Notes under the pieces: generated by a model
Databases searched by the model: none
Told to the model about the DNA's origin: nothing
The model's input: the letters and a program-made list of their open reading frames with translations, nothing else
Shown: in pieces, positions 1-7,019 of the stretch
Position numbering within the stretch: position 1 is the stretch's first letter
Layout: the number at the start of each line of letters is the position of its first letter
Source: Glycomyces sp. TRM65418
GTDB taxonomy: Bacteria; Actinomycetota; Actinomycetes; Mycobacteriales; Micromonosporaceae
NCBI RefSeq assembly: GCF_019710475.1
Contig: NZ_JAJFAX010000007.1
Span: 62,001 to 126,000 of the forward strand
DNA: 64,000 nt
Reading direction: 5' to 3'
Made by a program: the position numbers and the translations under genes

Positions 1-278
1 GGGATCCAGTGTCATGCGGTTTCTCCGGGGGAAGTGGAGCGGGACCGTTGCTCACTGTATCGAGCCCGTGCAAGCGATGGGGCGCATGACCCGGATGTCG
101 AGAACCGATTGTTTTGCGACGGCGTGCGGAGCGGCGCCGCCCGGTCGCGTTCGCGACGCACCGGGCGGCGCGTGGCCGGGGGGATGTCAGGGTCGGTCGC
201 GGTGTGGGCGCCCCGGACGCCGAGGCGCGGGCACGCCGATGAGCCGCGGCCTTTCAGGCGCGGCCGGGTGGGGGCCGG
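1..278. other. Window edge, no supported gene
   Basis: I see no convincing reading frame here; the open frames crossing it have the codon bias of shadow frames. A weak GC-rich hairpin near 243-265 lies just downstream of the small minus-strand gene and could be its terminator. Confidence 0.4.
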
Positions 279-458
279 TCAGGACCAGTGCGGGGGTCGG
301 TCCGCGAGGAGGTCCAGGTCGCGCAGCGAGAGCTGGGATTTTCGGGGCTTCGCGACCGCTTCGCCCCAGCCTCGGTCGGTGTCGTCGGAGGTCTGGTCCG
401 GGAGCACCGAGAAGTCCTCGTCGAGCTCGACGGAACGGTCGTCGTCGGAGACTGCCAT
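279..458 (-). CDS. Small conserved actinobacterial hypothetical protein (59 aa)
   Basis: This is a 59-codon frame with ATG at 458 and TGA at 279-281. The acidic N-terminal half carries the block TSDDTDRGWGE and the C-terminus ends DRPPHWS. From memory, many actinomycetes encode small acidic proteins with the same two blocks (DDTD-x-GWGE and RPPHW/H) at their ends; function is unknown. There is no signal peptide or membrane segment, and third codon positions are mostly G/C. It is separated from the copZ operon by a terminator, so it is probably transcribed alone. The start has only a weak upstream purine stretch. Reality of the gene is fairly likely; its role is not known. Confidence 0.7.
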   Translation of the reverse strand: MAVSDDDRSVELDEDFSVLPDQTSDDTDRGWGEAVAKPRKSQLSLRDLDLLADRPPHWS

Positions 459-491
459 GCCTCCGACTGTACTGCAGCCGAGCCCGGCGGC

Positions 492-537
492 TTCAACAAA
501 GCGGCCCTGAACACCCGGTGAACGGGTGTCCAGGGCC
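492..537 (-). terminator. Rho-independent terminator of csoR-copZ
   Basis: On the minus strand a hairpin follows the copZ stop: 503-509 pairs with 531-537 and 511-517 with 523-529, with one internal mismatch and a 5-nt loop. A T-rich run (TTTGTT) follows on the minus strand. Confidence 0.75.
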
Positions 538-544
538 TGCGGTG

Positions 545-757
545 TCAGCCGGCCTGGCCGACCAGTTCGTAGCCGGCCTCGTCCACGGCCTCGCGGACCT
601 GCTCCTCCTGGAGGGCGGTCTCGCTGGTCACGGTGACCTTGCCGGTCTCCAGGGCCACGTCGACGCCCTTGACGCCCGGCAGCGCGGAGAGCTCCTGGGT
701 GACGCTCCCGGCGCAGTGGCCGCAGGTCATGCCTTTCACGACGTACACGGTTTCCAT
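545..757 (-). CDS. copZ: Copper chaperone CopZ, heavy-metal-associated domain
   Basis: This 70-aa protein is a single HMA domain. The metal-binding MTCGHC motif gives Cys12 and Cys15, and the rest follows the beta-alpha-beta-beta-alpha-beta pattern of CopZ. It would bind Cu(I) in the cytoplasm and hand it to a copper ATPase or to CsoR. An AGGAG ribosome site lies about 6 nt before the ATG at 757. It begins 18 nt after the csoR stop and shares that promoter, so it should be induced by copper. No CopA-type ATPase is in the window, so the ATPase must lie elsewhere. Identity as a CopZ-type chaperone is secure; the metal is inferred from the csoR neighbour. Confidence 0.92.
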   Translation of the reverse strand: METVYVVKGMTCGHCAGSVTQELSALPGVKGVDVALETGKVTVTSETALQEEQVREAVDEAGYELVGQAG

Positions 758-775
758 GTCGACTCCTGTCGGTGT

Positions 776-1114
776 TCAGGTTCTGAGCAGTCGGGCCACC
801 GCGTCCGAGGCCTCTTTGACCTTGGCTTCGGCGGCGGTCGGGTCACCGGAGGTCTGCGCCTCTGCGACGCAGTGGGCCAGGTGGCCTTCGAGGAGGTTGA
901 GCGCCACGGCCTGGAGTCCCTTGGTGGACGCCGAGATCTGGGTCAGGATGTCGATGCAGTACTCGTCCTCGTCGACCATCCGCTGGATGCCGCGGATCTG
1001 GCCCTCGATGCGCTTGAGGCGGCGCGTGAGCGCGGCCTTGTCGCCGTGGTACCAGTAGTGCTGCGCGTCACCGTGGTCGTGGACCTCGGCGTGGTTCGCG
1101 GATTCGTGAGCCAT
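776..1114 (-). CDS. csoR: Copper-sensing transcriptional repressor CsoR
   Basis: This 112-aa protein belongs to the CsoR/RcnR (DUF156) family of all-helical repressors. The Cu(I) ligand triad is visible as Cys53, His78 and Cys82, with the 25- and 4-residue spacing of Mycobacterium CsoR. The core R-L-K-R-I-E-G-Q-I-R-G-I begins at residue 32. The N-terminal extension (residues 1-25) is rich in His and Asp and may add metal affinity; this is inference. Cu(I) binding should release DNA and switch on csoR-copZ. An operator lies 25 nt upstream, so the operon is autoregulated. GGAGGG precedes the ATG at 1114 by about 7 nt. Confidence 0.93.
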   Translation of the reverse strand: MAHESANHAEVHDHGDAQHYWYHGDKAALTRRLKRIEGQIRGIQRMVDEDEYCIDILTQISASTKGLQAVALNLLEGHLAHCVAEAQTSGDPTAAEAKVKEASDAVARLLRT

Positions 1115-1139
1115 GTCGTTTCCCTCCAGTGGTCAGTGT

Positions 1140-1156
1140 ATACCCCTGAGGGGTAT
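1140..1156. promoter_or_regulatory. CsoR operator
   Basis: The 17-mer ATACCCCTGAGGGGTAT has perfect 8-bp arms around a central G. It matches the GC-tract palindrome bound by CsoR (TACCCCnnnnGGGGTA type) and lies just upstream of csoR. Confidence 0.88.
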
Positions 1157-1351
1157 CGCGGCAACTGCTCGTCATGCCGGTGCAGCGGCCCGTAGTATTC
1201 CGTGCCATTGTGCGAGAAATTCTCCCCCCGCCCTTGTCAAGGCCCACAACGGCCTCTAACGTGAAGCCCGTCGCGCCGGTACCCCGGAGGCACCCCGCCC
1301 CCGCCGCGCGGCCCCGCCGAATCGGTGAAGCCCCAGTCATGGCGAAGCGTG

Positions 1352-1495
1352 CGAGCCGGAACCTGGCGCTGTGTCACCGAACCGGGGAACCAGCAGTCGG
1401 CCGCTCAAGCCCGGCCGACGGGGTGAATCGCGCCCCCAGCGCGTAGGGCGACCCTTCCTTCCGCCCGAACCCGACAGCTAACCCGGTAGGCGGCC
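1352..1495 (+). ncRNA. Cyclic di-AMP riboswitch (ydaO/yuaA type)
   Basis: The leader of the NlpC/P60 gene carries the conserved blocks of the ydaO class in the right order: GGGGAACCA near 1383, GGGGTGAATC near 1419-1429, GTAGGGCGACCCTTCC near 1443, and CCGAACCCGACAGCTAACC at about 1464-1482 followed by CGGTAGGCG. The class binds c-di-AMP and in actinobacteria often controls cell-wall hydrolases and Rpf genes; high ligand normally turns expression off. The 3' edge runs into the AAGGAAGGAG ribosome site of the GTG start at 1517, so control could act on termination or translation. The outer boundaries are approximate. Confidence 0.9.
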
Positions 1496-1516
1496 AAAGG
1501 AAGGAGCGCATCCCTG

Positions 1517-2458
1517 GTGCGTACCCGTCGTATCGCCGCCGCCTTCGCGGCCGTAGCACTGCTCCCCGCGACCGCGGCGCTGCTCACCGCCTCCCAGGCG
1601 TCCGCGCAGACCAGCGAGGAGATCCAAGCCGAGATCGACGAGCGCAGCCACGAGCTCGAGAAGATCATCGAGGACTACAACGCCAAGCGCGAGGAACTCG
1701 AGGACGCCAACCAGCTCATCGACGAGATCGAGGCGCAGCTCCCCGCCCTCGAGGCGGCCGCCGCCGAGGCCCGCGAAGCCGTCGCCGACTACGCCGCGAC
1801 GGCGTACACGGGCGGCGACATGGCGATGTTCAACTCCGTCCTGGACGGCGACCCCTCCGACTTCGCCGACCGGCTGATGTACCTCGACAACCTCACCGCC
1901 GCCGGGAACGAGGCCCTCGCGGCCAACCTGGCCGAAGTGGACGCGCTCAAGACCCGCCAGGCCGAGCTCGAGGCCCTGCAGGCCAGCGCCGACGAGATCC
2001 TGGCCGAGATCGACGAGCAGAAGGAGACCATCGAGGCCGAGATCGAGGACCTCGAATCGGACTACGAGGACGCCTACGCGGAGGAGAACCCCGAACCGGA
2101 CTGGGGCGACTACTCCGGCGACTCCGCCGTGGTGGGCTTCGCCTACGACCAGCTCGGCGAGCCGTACGTGTACGGCTCCGCCGGCCCGGACTCCTGGGAC
2201 TGCTCCGGTCTCACGCAAGGGGCGTGGGCCGCGGCCGGGGTCTCGCTCTCGCACAACGCGGCGATGCAGTGGGACGAGACGGCGCGGATCTCCCGCGACG
2301 AGCTCCAGCCCGGCGACCTGGTCTTCTACAACGACCTCGCGCACGTGGGCATCTACATCGGCAACGGGGAGATCATCCACGCCCCGAACTCGACCACCGT
2401 GGTGAAGATCGTCGACATCGACTACGGCGGCTCCATCGTCGGCTACGGCCGCCCGTAA
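1517..2458 (+). CDS. Secreted NlpC/P60 peptidoglycan endopeptidase with coiled coil
   Basis: This 313-aa protein has a Sec signal peptide (residues 1-30, cleavage after ASA), a long charged coiled coil (about 32-190) and a C-terminal NlpC/P60 domain (about 200-313). The catalytic Cys is Cys229 in DSWDCSG, the His is His276 in LAHVG, and a third polar residue is likely His288. It resembles RipA-like enzymes that cut the D-Glu-diaminopimelate bond of stem peptides; the coiled coil probably shields the active site or recruits partners. The GTG start was chosen because of the strong ribosome site just before it. Expression is under the c-di-AMP riboswitch. A paralogue lies at 48161-49129. Confidence 0.92.
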   Translation: MRTRRIAAAFAAVALLPATAALLTASQASAQTSEEIQAEIDERSHELEKIIEDYNAKREELEDANQLIDEIEAQLPALEAAAAEAREAVADYAATAYTGGDMAMFNSVLDGDPSDFADRLMYLDNLTAAGNEALAANLAEVDALKTRQAELEALQASADEILAEIDEQKETIEAEIEDLESDYEDAYAEENPEPDWGDYSGDSAVVGFAYDQLGEPYVYGSAGPDSWDCSGLTQGAWAAAGVSLSHNAAMQWDETARISRDELQPGDLVFYNDLAHVGIYIGNGEIIHAPNSTTVVKIVDIDYGGSIVGYGRP

Positions 2459-2468
2459 TCGCGAACGG

Positions 2469-2491
2469 CCCGGGCCCCTCCGGGGGCCCGG
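2469..2491 (+). terminator. GC-rich hairpin after the NlpC/P60 gene
   Basis: A hairpin of about 9 bp with a 3-4-nt loop sits about 10 nt after the stop codon. No U-run follows, so it may be an mRNA 3' stabiliser or a U-less terminator. Confidence 0.5.
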
Positions 2492-2580
2492 CGCAGACGC
2501 CCCGGCGACGGCGGTCGCCATTGCCGACCCGCTGCTGACCCGCAATGCGCCGGCGTCGTCGCCGGGGACCACGACATCGT

Positions 2581-2626
2581 AACGACACTCGTGCGGACGG
2601 CTTCGGCCGTCCGCACGAGTGTCGTT
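2581..2626. terminator. Bidirectional terminator, 21-bp perfect stem
   Basis: Arms 2581-2601 and 2606-2626 are perfect reverse complements closed by a C(TTCG)G tetraloop. The site lies between the converging NlpC/P60 and GH20 genes, with AA/TT at the stem bases in both directions. Confidence 0.85.
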
Positions 2627-2637
2627 TCCGGCCAAGG

Positions 2638-4269
2638 TCATTCGGCGACGGGCGCCTGGGACTCCCAGTCGAAGCGCCGGCGCCGGCCCGTGCCGCCGCG
2701 CTGCCAGGGCCTGGGGCCTTCGAGGGGCCGGTAGCCGATCCCCATGGCGTGCAGGCGGTCAAGGTGCGCCTCGAGCCGGTCGAGCACCGAGTCCGCCTGC
2801 CGGACCTCCGGGTTCGTCCACGCGACCTCGGCGAAGACGGCCATGCGCGGGAACGCGGCGTACTCGACGTCGCGCGGGGTCGGCAGGTACTCCGACCACA
2901 GCTGGCACTGCGCGCCGAGGATCCTCGACTCGTCGACCCCGGGCGGGGCCGGGTCCCAGGCGGCGACCTTCTCGACCGGGGTGTGGCCGTGGATGCGCAG
3001 CGGCTCGTCCTCGCCGTCGCTCTCGTAGTAGTCGAAGTAGACGTGCGTCTGCGGGCTCACCAGCACTTCGTGCCCGGCGGCGAGCGCCTTCTTCACGTAG
3101 GCCTCGGCGCGCCAGACGGCGACGGCGGCCTCGGGGGGCGCGCCGCCGTCGAGGATCTCGTCCCATCCGATGACGCGCTTGCCCATCTTGGTGAGGTGGT
3201 CGCAGAAGGCCCGGGTGAACCAGGCCTGGACGCCGTGCACGTCCTCCAGGCCCTCCTGCTCCATGAGCGCCTTGGCCACCGGAGAGGACTCCCACTGGGT
3301 CATGGGCACCTCGTCGCCGCCGATGTGGACGAACGGGCCGTCGAAGACCTCGCCGATCGCGGTGTAGGCCTCCAAGGCGAAGTCGAGCGCGGCCTGCGTC
3401 GGCTCCAGGACCTCCTCGAAGACGCCGAACGTGGGGCAGACGGGCTCGTTCTGGCCGGCGCCGAGCTCGGGGTAGGCGGCGAGGACCGCGCGGGCGTGGC
3501 CGGGCAGGTTCACCTCGGGGACGATCATGATGTGGCGCTCGCGCGCGTAGGAGGCGATCTCGCGCAGGTCCGAGACGGAGTAGTGGCCGCCGTGCGGGGT
3601 GCCGTCGTAGCCCTGCGCGTCGCGGGCGTGGCCGACCACGGTCTCGGCGCGCCAGGAGCCGATCTCGGTGAGCTTCGGGCGCGTGGGCACCTCGAAGCGC
3701 CAGCCCTGGTCGTCGGTGAGGTGCAGCTGGACGACGTTGAGCCGGTGGAGCCAGGCCCGGTCGATCATCTTGAGGACGAAGTCCTTGGGCTGGAAGTGCC
3801 GGGCGACGTCGAGCATGACGCCCCGCCAGCGCAGGCGCGGTTCGTCGGCCACCGACACGAGGGGGACGAGGGGCGCGGCGGCGGGGGCTTCGCGGAGGGC
3901 GTCGGCGGGGAGGAGCTGGCGGAGGGTGGCGATGCCGCGGGCGATCCCGGCCGGGTGGGCGGCGACGAGGTCGACGCCTTCGTGGGTGACGTCGAGGCGG
4001 TAGGCCTCGGCGGCGGTGGTGAAGTCCTCCGGGCGCTCGCCTTCGAGGGCGAGGCGCAGGACCCGGTTGTCGGCGCCGGCGTCGCCCGCGGCGCTGCCGG
4101 TGACGGTGAGGCGCAGGCCGGTGCCCCGGGCGAGGAGGTCGGACAGGAGCCAGGCGAGGGAGCGCAGCTCGGGGTCGGCGGCGATGGCGCCGAGGGTGCT
4201 CAGGTCGAGCTCGCCGTCTGCGGCGGTGAGCTGCTGCGGCTGCGGGATCAGCGAGATACGGCGCTGCAT
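2638..4269 (-). CDS. Cytoplasmic beta-N-acetylhexosaminidase, GH20
   Basis: This 543-aa enzyme has an N-terminal GH20b domain (about 1-140) and a catalytic barrel (about 145-490). The signature HIGGDE gives the Asp319-Glu320 pair: Asp orients the substrate 2-acetamido group and Glu is the general acid. Other family marks include RGVMLDVARHF (about 149-159) and LHLTDDQGWR (about 182-191). It releases terminal GlcNAc/GalNAc from chito-oligosaccharides or muropeptides. There is no signal peptide, so it likely acts on imported oligosaccharides or in wall recycling. An AGGAG site precedes the ATG at 4269. No classical DasR site is visible upstream. Confidence 0.93.
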   Translation of the reverse strand: MQRRISLIPQPQQLTAADGELDLSTLGAIAADPELRSLAWLLSDLLARGTGLRLTVTGSAAGDAGADNRVLRLALEGERPEDFTTAAEAYRLDVTHEGVDLVAAHPAGIARGIATLRQLLPADALREAPAAAPLVPLVSVADEPRLRWRGVMLDVARHFQPKDFVLKMIDRAWLHRLNVVQLHLTDDQGWRFEVPTRPKLTEIGSWRAETVVGHARDAQGYDGTPHGGHYSVSDLREIASYARERHIMIVPEVNLPGHARAVLAAYPELGAGQNEPVCPTFGVFEEVLEPTQAALDFALEAYTAIGEVFDGPFVHIGGDEVPMTQWESSPVAKALMEQEGLEDVHGVQAWFTRAFCDHLTKMGKRVIGWDEILDGGAPPEAAVAVWRAEAYVKKALAAGHEVLVSPQTHVYFDYYESDGEDEPLRIHGHTPVEKVAAWDPAPPGVDESRILGAQCQLWSEYLPTPRDVEYAAFPRMAVFAEVAWTNPEVRQADSVLDRLEAHLDRLHAMGIGYRPLEGPRPWQRGGTGRRRRFDWESQAPVAE

Positions 4270-4363
4270 GTGCGGGGGCTCCTGTGTTCGTCATGTGCGG
4301 CCGCACGGCCCGCACGGGGCCGTGCCGGCGGGGGACGCCTGAGGCGGCGGTGCGTCCCCGACC

Positions 4364-4391
4364 GAATTAGTTCAGTTTATTTATAATATAG
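4364..4391. promoter_or_regulatory. AT-rich promoter/operator island
   Basis: A 28-bp stretch with only a few G/C bases stands out in a GC-rich background. It contains TATAAT/ATTATA hexamers usable on either strand. It lies about 100 nt upstream of the GH20 start and directly after the terminator hairpin of the DivIVA-like gene, so it may be both a T-rich terminator tail and the GH20 promoter region. Confidence 0.5.
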
Positions 4392-4447
4392 GGCCGCGCC
4401 GCGGTCGGCCAGTGCGAGCGTGCACTTGGCTGACCGCGGCGCGCGGT
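4392..4447 (-). terminator. Terminator of the DivIVA-like gene
   Basis: A long imperfect hairpin follows the stop at 4480. The outer arms GCGCCGCGGTC / GACCGCGGCGC are perfect and the inner arms pair with one bulge. On the minus strand it is followed by a T/A-rich run (TATATTATAA). Confidence 0.7.
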
Positions 4448-4479
4448 GCGAGGTCGCTGCGGTGCTCCGGGCGCGGCCC

Positions 4480-5835
4480 TCAGCGGACCACCGGCAGCTG
4501 CTGCGTCCGGTCGATGTCCGAGCCGTCGCGCTGCTTGTTGATCGGCAGCGGCGCCGACTCGGACTCGAAGACCCCGCTGGAGGACGGCGAGTCGAACACG
4601 GCCAGCGCGGACGCGTCGAAGCCGGTCCCGGTCGAGGGCGCGTCGAAGCCGCTCGGCGAACGCGACGCCTGCGAGACCGTCGGCTCCTCCTCGCCGGAGA
4701 CGAGGCCGAGCTGGCGGCGCAGGTCGGTGAGGTTCGAGCCGGCGCTGTCGCGCTGGCGCGTCAGGGCCTCGACCTCTTCGGCGAGCGGGTGGACGCGCTC
4801 GGCGGCGCGCTCCACGGCGGAACGGCGCAGGCGCTCGGCCTCCTTCACGGCCTCGGCCTTGACGATCTTGGCCTGCTCCACCGCGCGGTGGAGGGCGTCC
4901 TTCGCCTGCTGGTCGGCCTCCTCGCGGCGTTCGATGGCCCGGTTCTCGGCGCTGCGCGAGCGCTCCTCGGCGAGCGCGAGCCGGTCCTCGGCCTCGGCGA
5001 CGATCCGCTGCGCGGTGGCGATGGCCTGCTGGTGGCGGTCGGCCTCCTCCTTCTGGGCGCGCTCGCGCCGGTCGGCCTCGGCGAGGAGGAGCTCCTGGGT
5101 CTTCTTCTTGCGGTGCTCGGCGGCCTCGGCCAGGAGCCGCTGGGCGGCGCCCCGCTGCTCGTCCGCCTCGCGGGAGGCCAGGGCCTTGAGCTCGGTGACC
5201 TCGCGTTCGGCCGTGGCGCGCTGGACCGCGATCTCCCGCTCGGCCTGCGAGCGGCGCTTCTCGGCCTCGGTGCGCGACTGGCTCTGGGCGGTCTGGGCCT
5301 CGCGGTGGGCGTCGGCCAGGGCCAGGTCGTGGTTGCGGCGGGCGTTCTCGCGCAGCTCGGTGGTCTCGTTGACCGCGCGGGCGCGGATCTCGGTGACGTC
5401 CTGATCGGTGGTGGCGGTGATCTCGGCGGCCTCCGCGTGGGCGGTGCGCATCATCGTGTCCGCTTCGGCGCGGGCCTCGTGCAGCATCGACGCGGCCTGG
5501 CGCTTCGCGTCGGCCTTCTGGACCCCGGCGTCCTGCTCGGCGGCGCGCAGGATCTTCTCGACGCGCGCGCCGAGTCCGGCCAGGGTCGGGGCCTCGGCCT
5601 CGGCGATCTGCGTGGCCCGGTCCGTGACGCGGCGCTCCAGGGCCTGGATCCGCTCCTCGGCCCGGCGGAGCTGTTGCTCGGCGGCCTCCAATGCCCGCGA
5701 CGCCTCGTCGCGGTGCTGCTCGTGGGTCTTGATGTTCTGATACAGCCGGGAGGTGAACTCGTCGACCTGGTGGCGGTCGTAGCCGCGCATCGAGACGGCG
5801 AATTCGGGCCCGGATTCCTCGAAGAATTTCGACAT
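4480..5835 (-). CDS. DivIVA-domain coiled-coil cytoskeletal protein (Scy/FilP/DivIVA-like)
   Basis: This 451-aa protein begins with a short DivIVA-like domain (MRGYDRHQVDEF, about 16-27). A nearly continuous coiled coil rich in Ala, Glu, Arg and Gln spans about 30-385, and a low-complexity Ser/Phe/Asp tail (about 390-451) ends in QLPVVR. Proteins of this build organise polar growth and septum placement in actinomycetes. The tail repeat-like blocks (FD-x-S, FDSPSSSGVFES) suggest a disordered partner-binding region. Length is between DivIVA (about 400) and FilP/Scy types, so I do not assign a symbol. GGAAG precedes the ATG at 5835. It is monocistronic. Confidence 0.85.
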   Translation of the reverse strand: MSKFFEESGPEFAVSMRGYDRHQVDEFTSRLYQNIKTHEQHRDEASRALEAAEQQLRRAEERIQALERRVTDRATQIAEAEAPTLAGLGARVEKILRAAEQDAGVQKADAKRQAASMLHEARAEADTMMRTAHAEAAEITATTDQDVTEIRARAVNETTELRENARRNHDLALADAHREAQTAQSQSRTEAEKRRSQAEREIAVQRATAEREVTELKALASREADEQRGAAQRLLAEAAEHRKKKTQELLLAEADRRERAQKEEADRHQQAIATAQRIVAEAEDRLALAEERSRSAENRAIERREEADQQAKDALHRAVEQAKIVKAEAVKEAERLRRSAVERAAERVHPLAEEVEALTRQRDSAGSNLTDLRRQLGLVSGEEEPTVSQASRSPSGFDAPSTGTGFDASALAVFDSPSSSGVFESESAPLPINKQRDGSDIDRTQQLPVVR

Positions 5836-5949
5836 GGTCTTCCAGAGTCACAGGAAACGGTTGATGAATCATGATCACGCCTGAAGGACCTGAAATCGGC
5901 GATGAACACGCCCGGCCCGCGTGTCGTGCCGAAAACGTCCAGCGCACGA

Positions 5950-5982
5950 ATATGAAAGGGCCTCGACAACGGTCGAGGCCCT
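5950..5982 (-). terminator. Rho-independent terminator of the CNNM operon
   Basis: An 11-bp perfect stem (5957-5967 with 5972-5982) and AACG loop lie 18 nt after the stop at 6000. On the minus strand TTTCATATT follows. Confidence 0.85.
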
Positions 5983-5999
5983 CTACTGTGTTCGATTCG

Positions 6000-7019
6000 T
6001 TAGCGGACGCGGTCGGTCTCGTCCTCGAAGTCGCCCATGATCTCCTCGAGGAGGTCCTCCATGGCGACCAGGCCGGTGATCTCGCGGTCCGCCCCGTGGA
6101 CGAGGGCGAGCTGGGCCCGCTGGCGGCGCATGAGCGCGACCGCGGCCGCCACCGTGGTGTCCGCGCCGACCAGCAGCGGGGCCGCGGCCAGGTCGGCCAC
6201 GCTCACGCCCGGCTCGGCCTGCACGGCCACGCGGACGTGGACCAGCCCGATCGGGCGCTCGTCGGCGTCGACCACGACCAGCCTCGAGCGGCCGGTCTCG
6301 CGGCTGCGCTCCTCGGCCTGGACGGCCGTGGACCGGGCCGGGATCGTGACGACCTGCGCCCACGGGATCGCGAGCTCGCCGACCGCGCGGCGCTGCACTT
6401 CGATGGCGTGCGTGAGCATCTGGTGCTCCGGCTCGCCGAGCATCCCCGCCTCCGCCGAGGACCGCAGCAGGTAGCGCAGCTCCTCGGGCGAATGCGCCTG
6501 CGCCTTCTCGTCGGCCGGCTCGACCCCGAAGGCCTTGAGGATCACGTTCGCGCCGTGGTTGAGGCCCAGCAGGATCGGCTTGGTCAGCCACACGTAGCCG
6601 GTGAACGGCCAGATGAGCGCCATCGCCGAGGCCTCCGGGTGGGTGATCGCCCAGGACTTGGGCATCATCTCCCCCACGACCATGTGCAGGAACACCACGA
6701 TGAGCAGCGCGATCGTGAACGCGATCGGATGCGCCGCGGCCTCGAGCCCGAGGTGCTCCAGCGGGACCTCGATCGCGTGCGCCAGGGCCGGTTCGGCGAG
6801 CGCGCCCAGGCCGACCGTGCACGCGGTGATGCCCAGCTGCGCGCCCGCGAGCATGAGCGACAGGTTCCTGGTGCCGCGCAGGGCCGCCCGCGCGGCGCGC
6901 GAGCCGTCCTGTTCGAGCCGGTGCTGCCGGGAGGCCACGAGGGCGAACTCGGCGGCCACGAAGAACGCGTTGGCGGCCAGCAGGAGCACGGAGATCAGCA
7001 GTGCGGGGGCGGTGCTCAC
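6000..7019 (-). CDS. CNNM/CBS transmembrane protein, hemolysin C/CorC family (second gene)
   Basis: This 339-aa protein has an N-terminal CNNM (DUF21) membrane domain with about four segments (about 1-140), including the R-A-A-L-R-G-T-R-N-L-S-L block. A pair of CBS domains follows (about 195-330), ending in VAMEDLLEEIMGDFEDE. It lacks the C-terminal CorC_HlyC domain present in its neighbour. Members are implicated in Mg2+/Co2+ homeostasis; haemolysin is a historical name. The GTG start at 7019 overlaps the stop of the upstream gene (GTGA), so the two are translationally coupled and may form a heteromer, which is inference. Confidence 0.88.
   Translation of the reverse strand: MSTAPALLISVLLLAANAFFVAAEFALVASRQHRLEQDGSRAARAALRGTRNLSLMLAGAQLGITACTVGLGALAEPALAHAIEVPLEHLGLEAAAHPIAFTIALLIVVFLHMVVGEMMPKSWAITHPEASAMALIWPFTGYVWLTKPILLGLNHGANVILKAFGVEPADEKAQAHSPEELRYLLRSSAEAGMLGEPEHQMLTHAIEVQRRAVGELAIPWAQVVTIPARSTAVQAEERSRETGRSRLVVVDADERPIGLVHVRVAVQAEPGVSVADLAAAPLLVGADTTVAAAVALMRRQRAQLALVHGADREITGLVAMEDLLEEIMGDFEDETDRVR

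Noticed and set aside
14-1195. Long plus-strand open frame of 393 codons
   Set aside because: It runs opposite to copZ and csoR, whose motifs are unmistakable; its composition is that of an antisense shadow.
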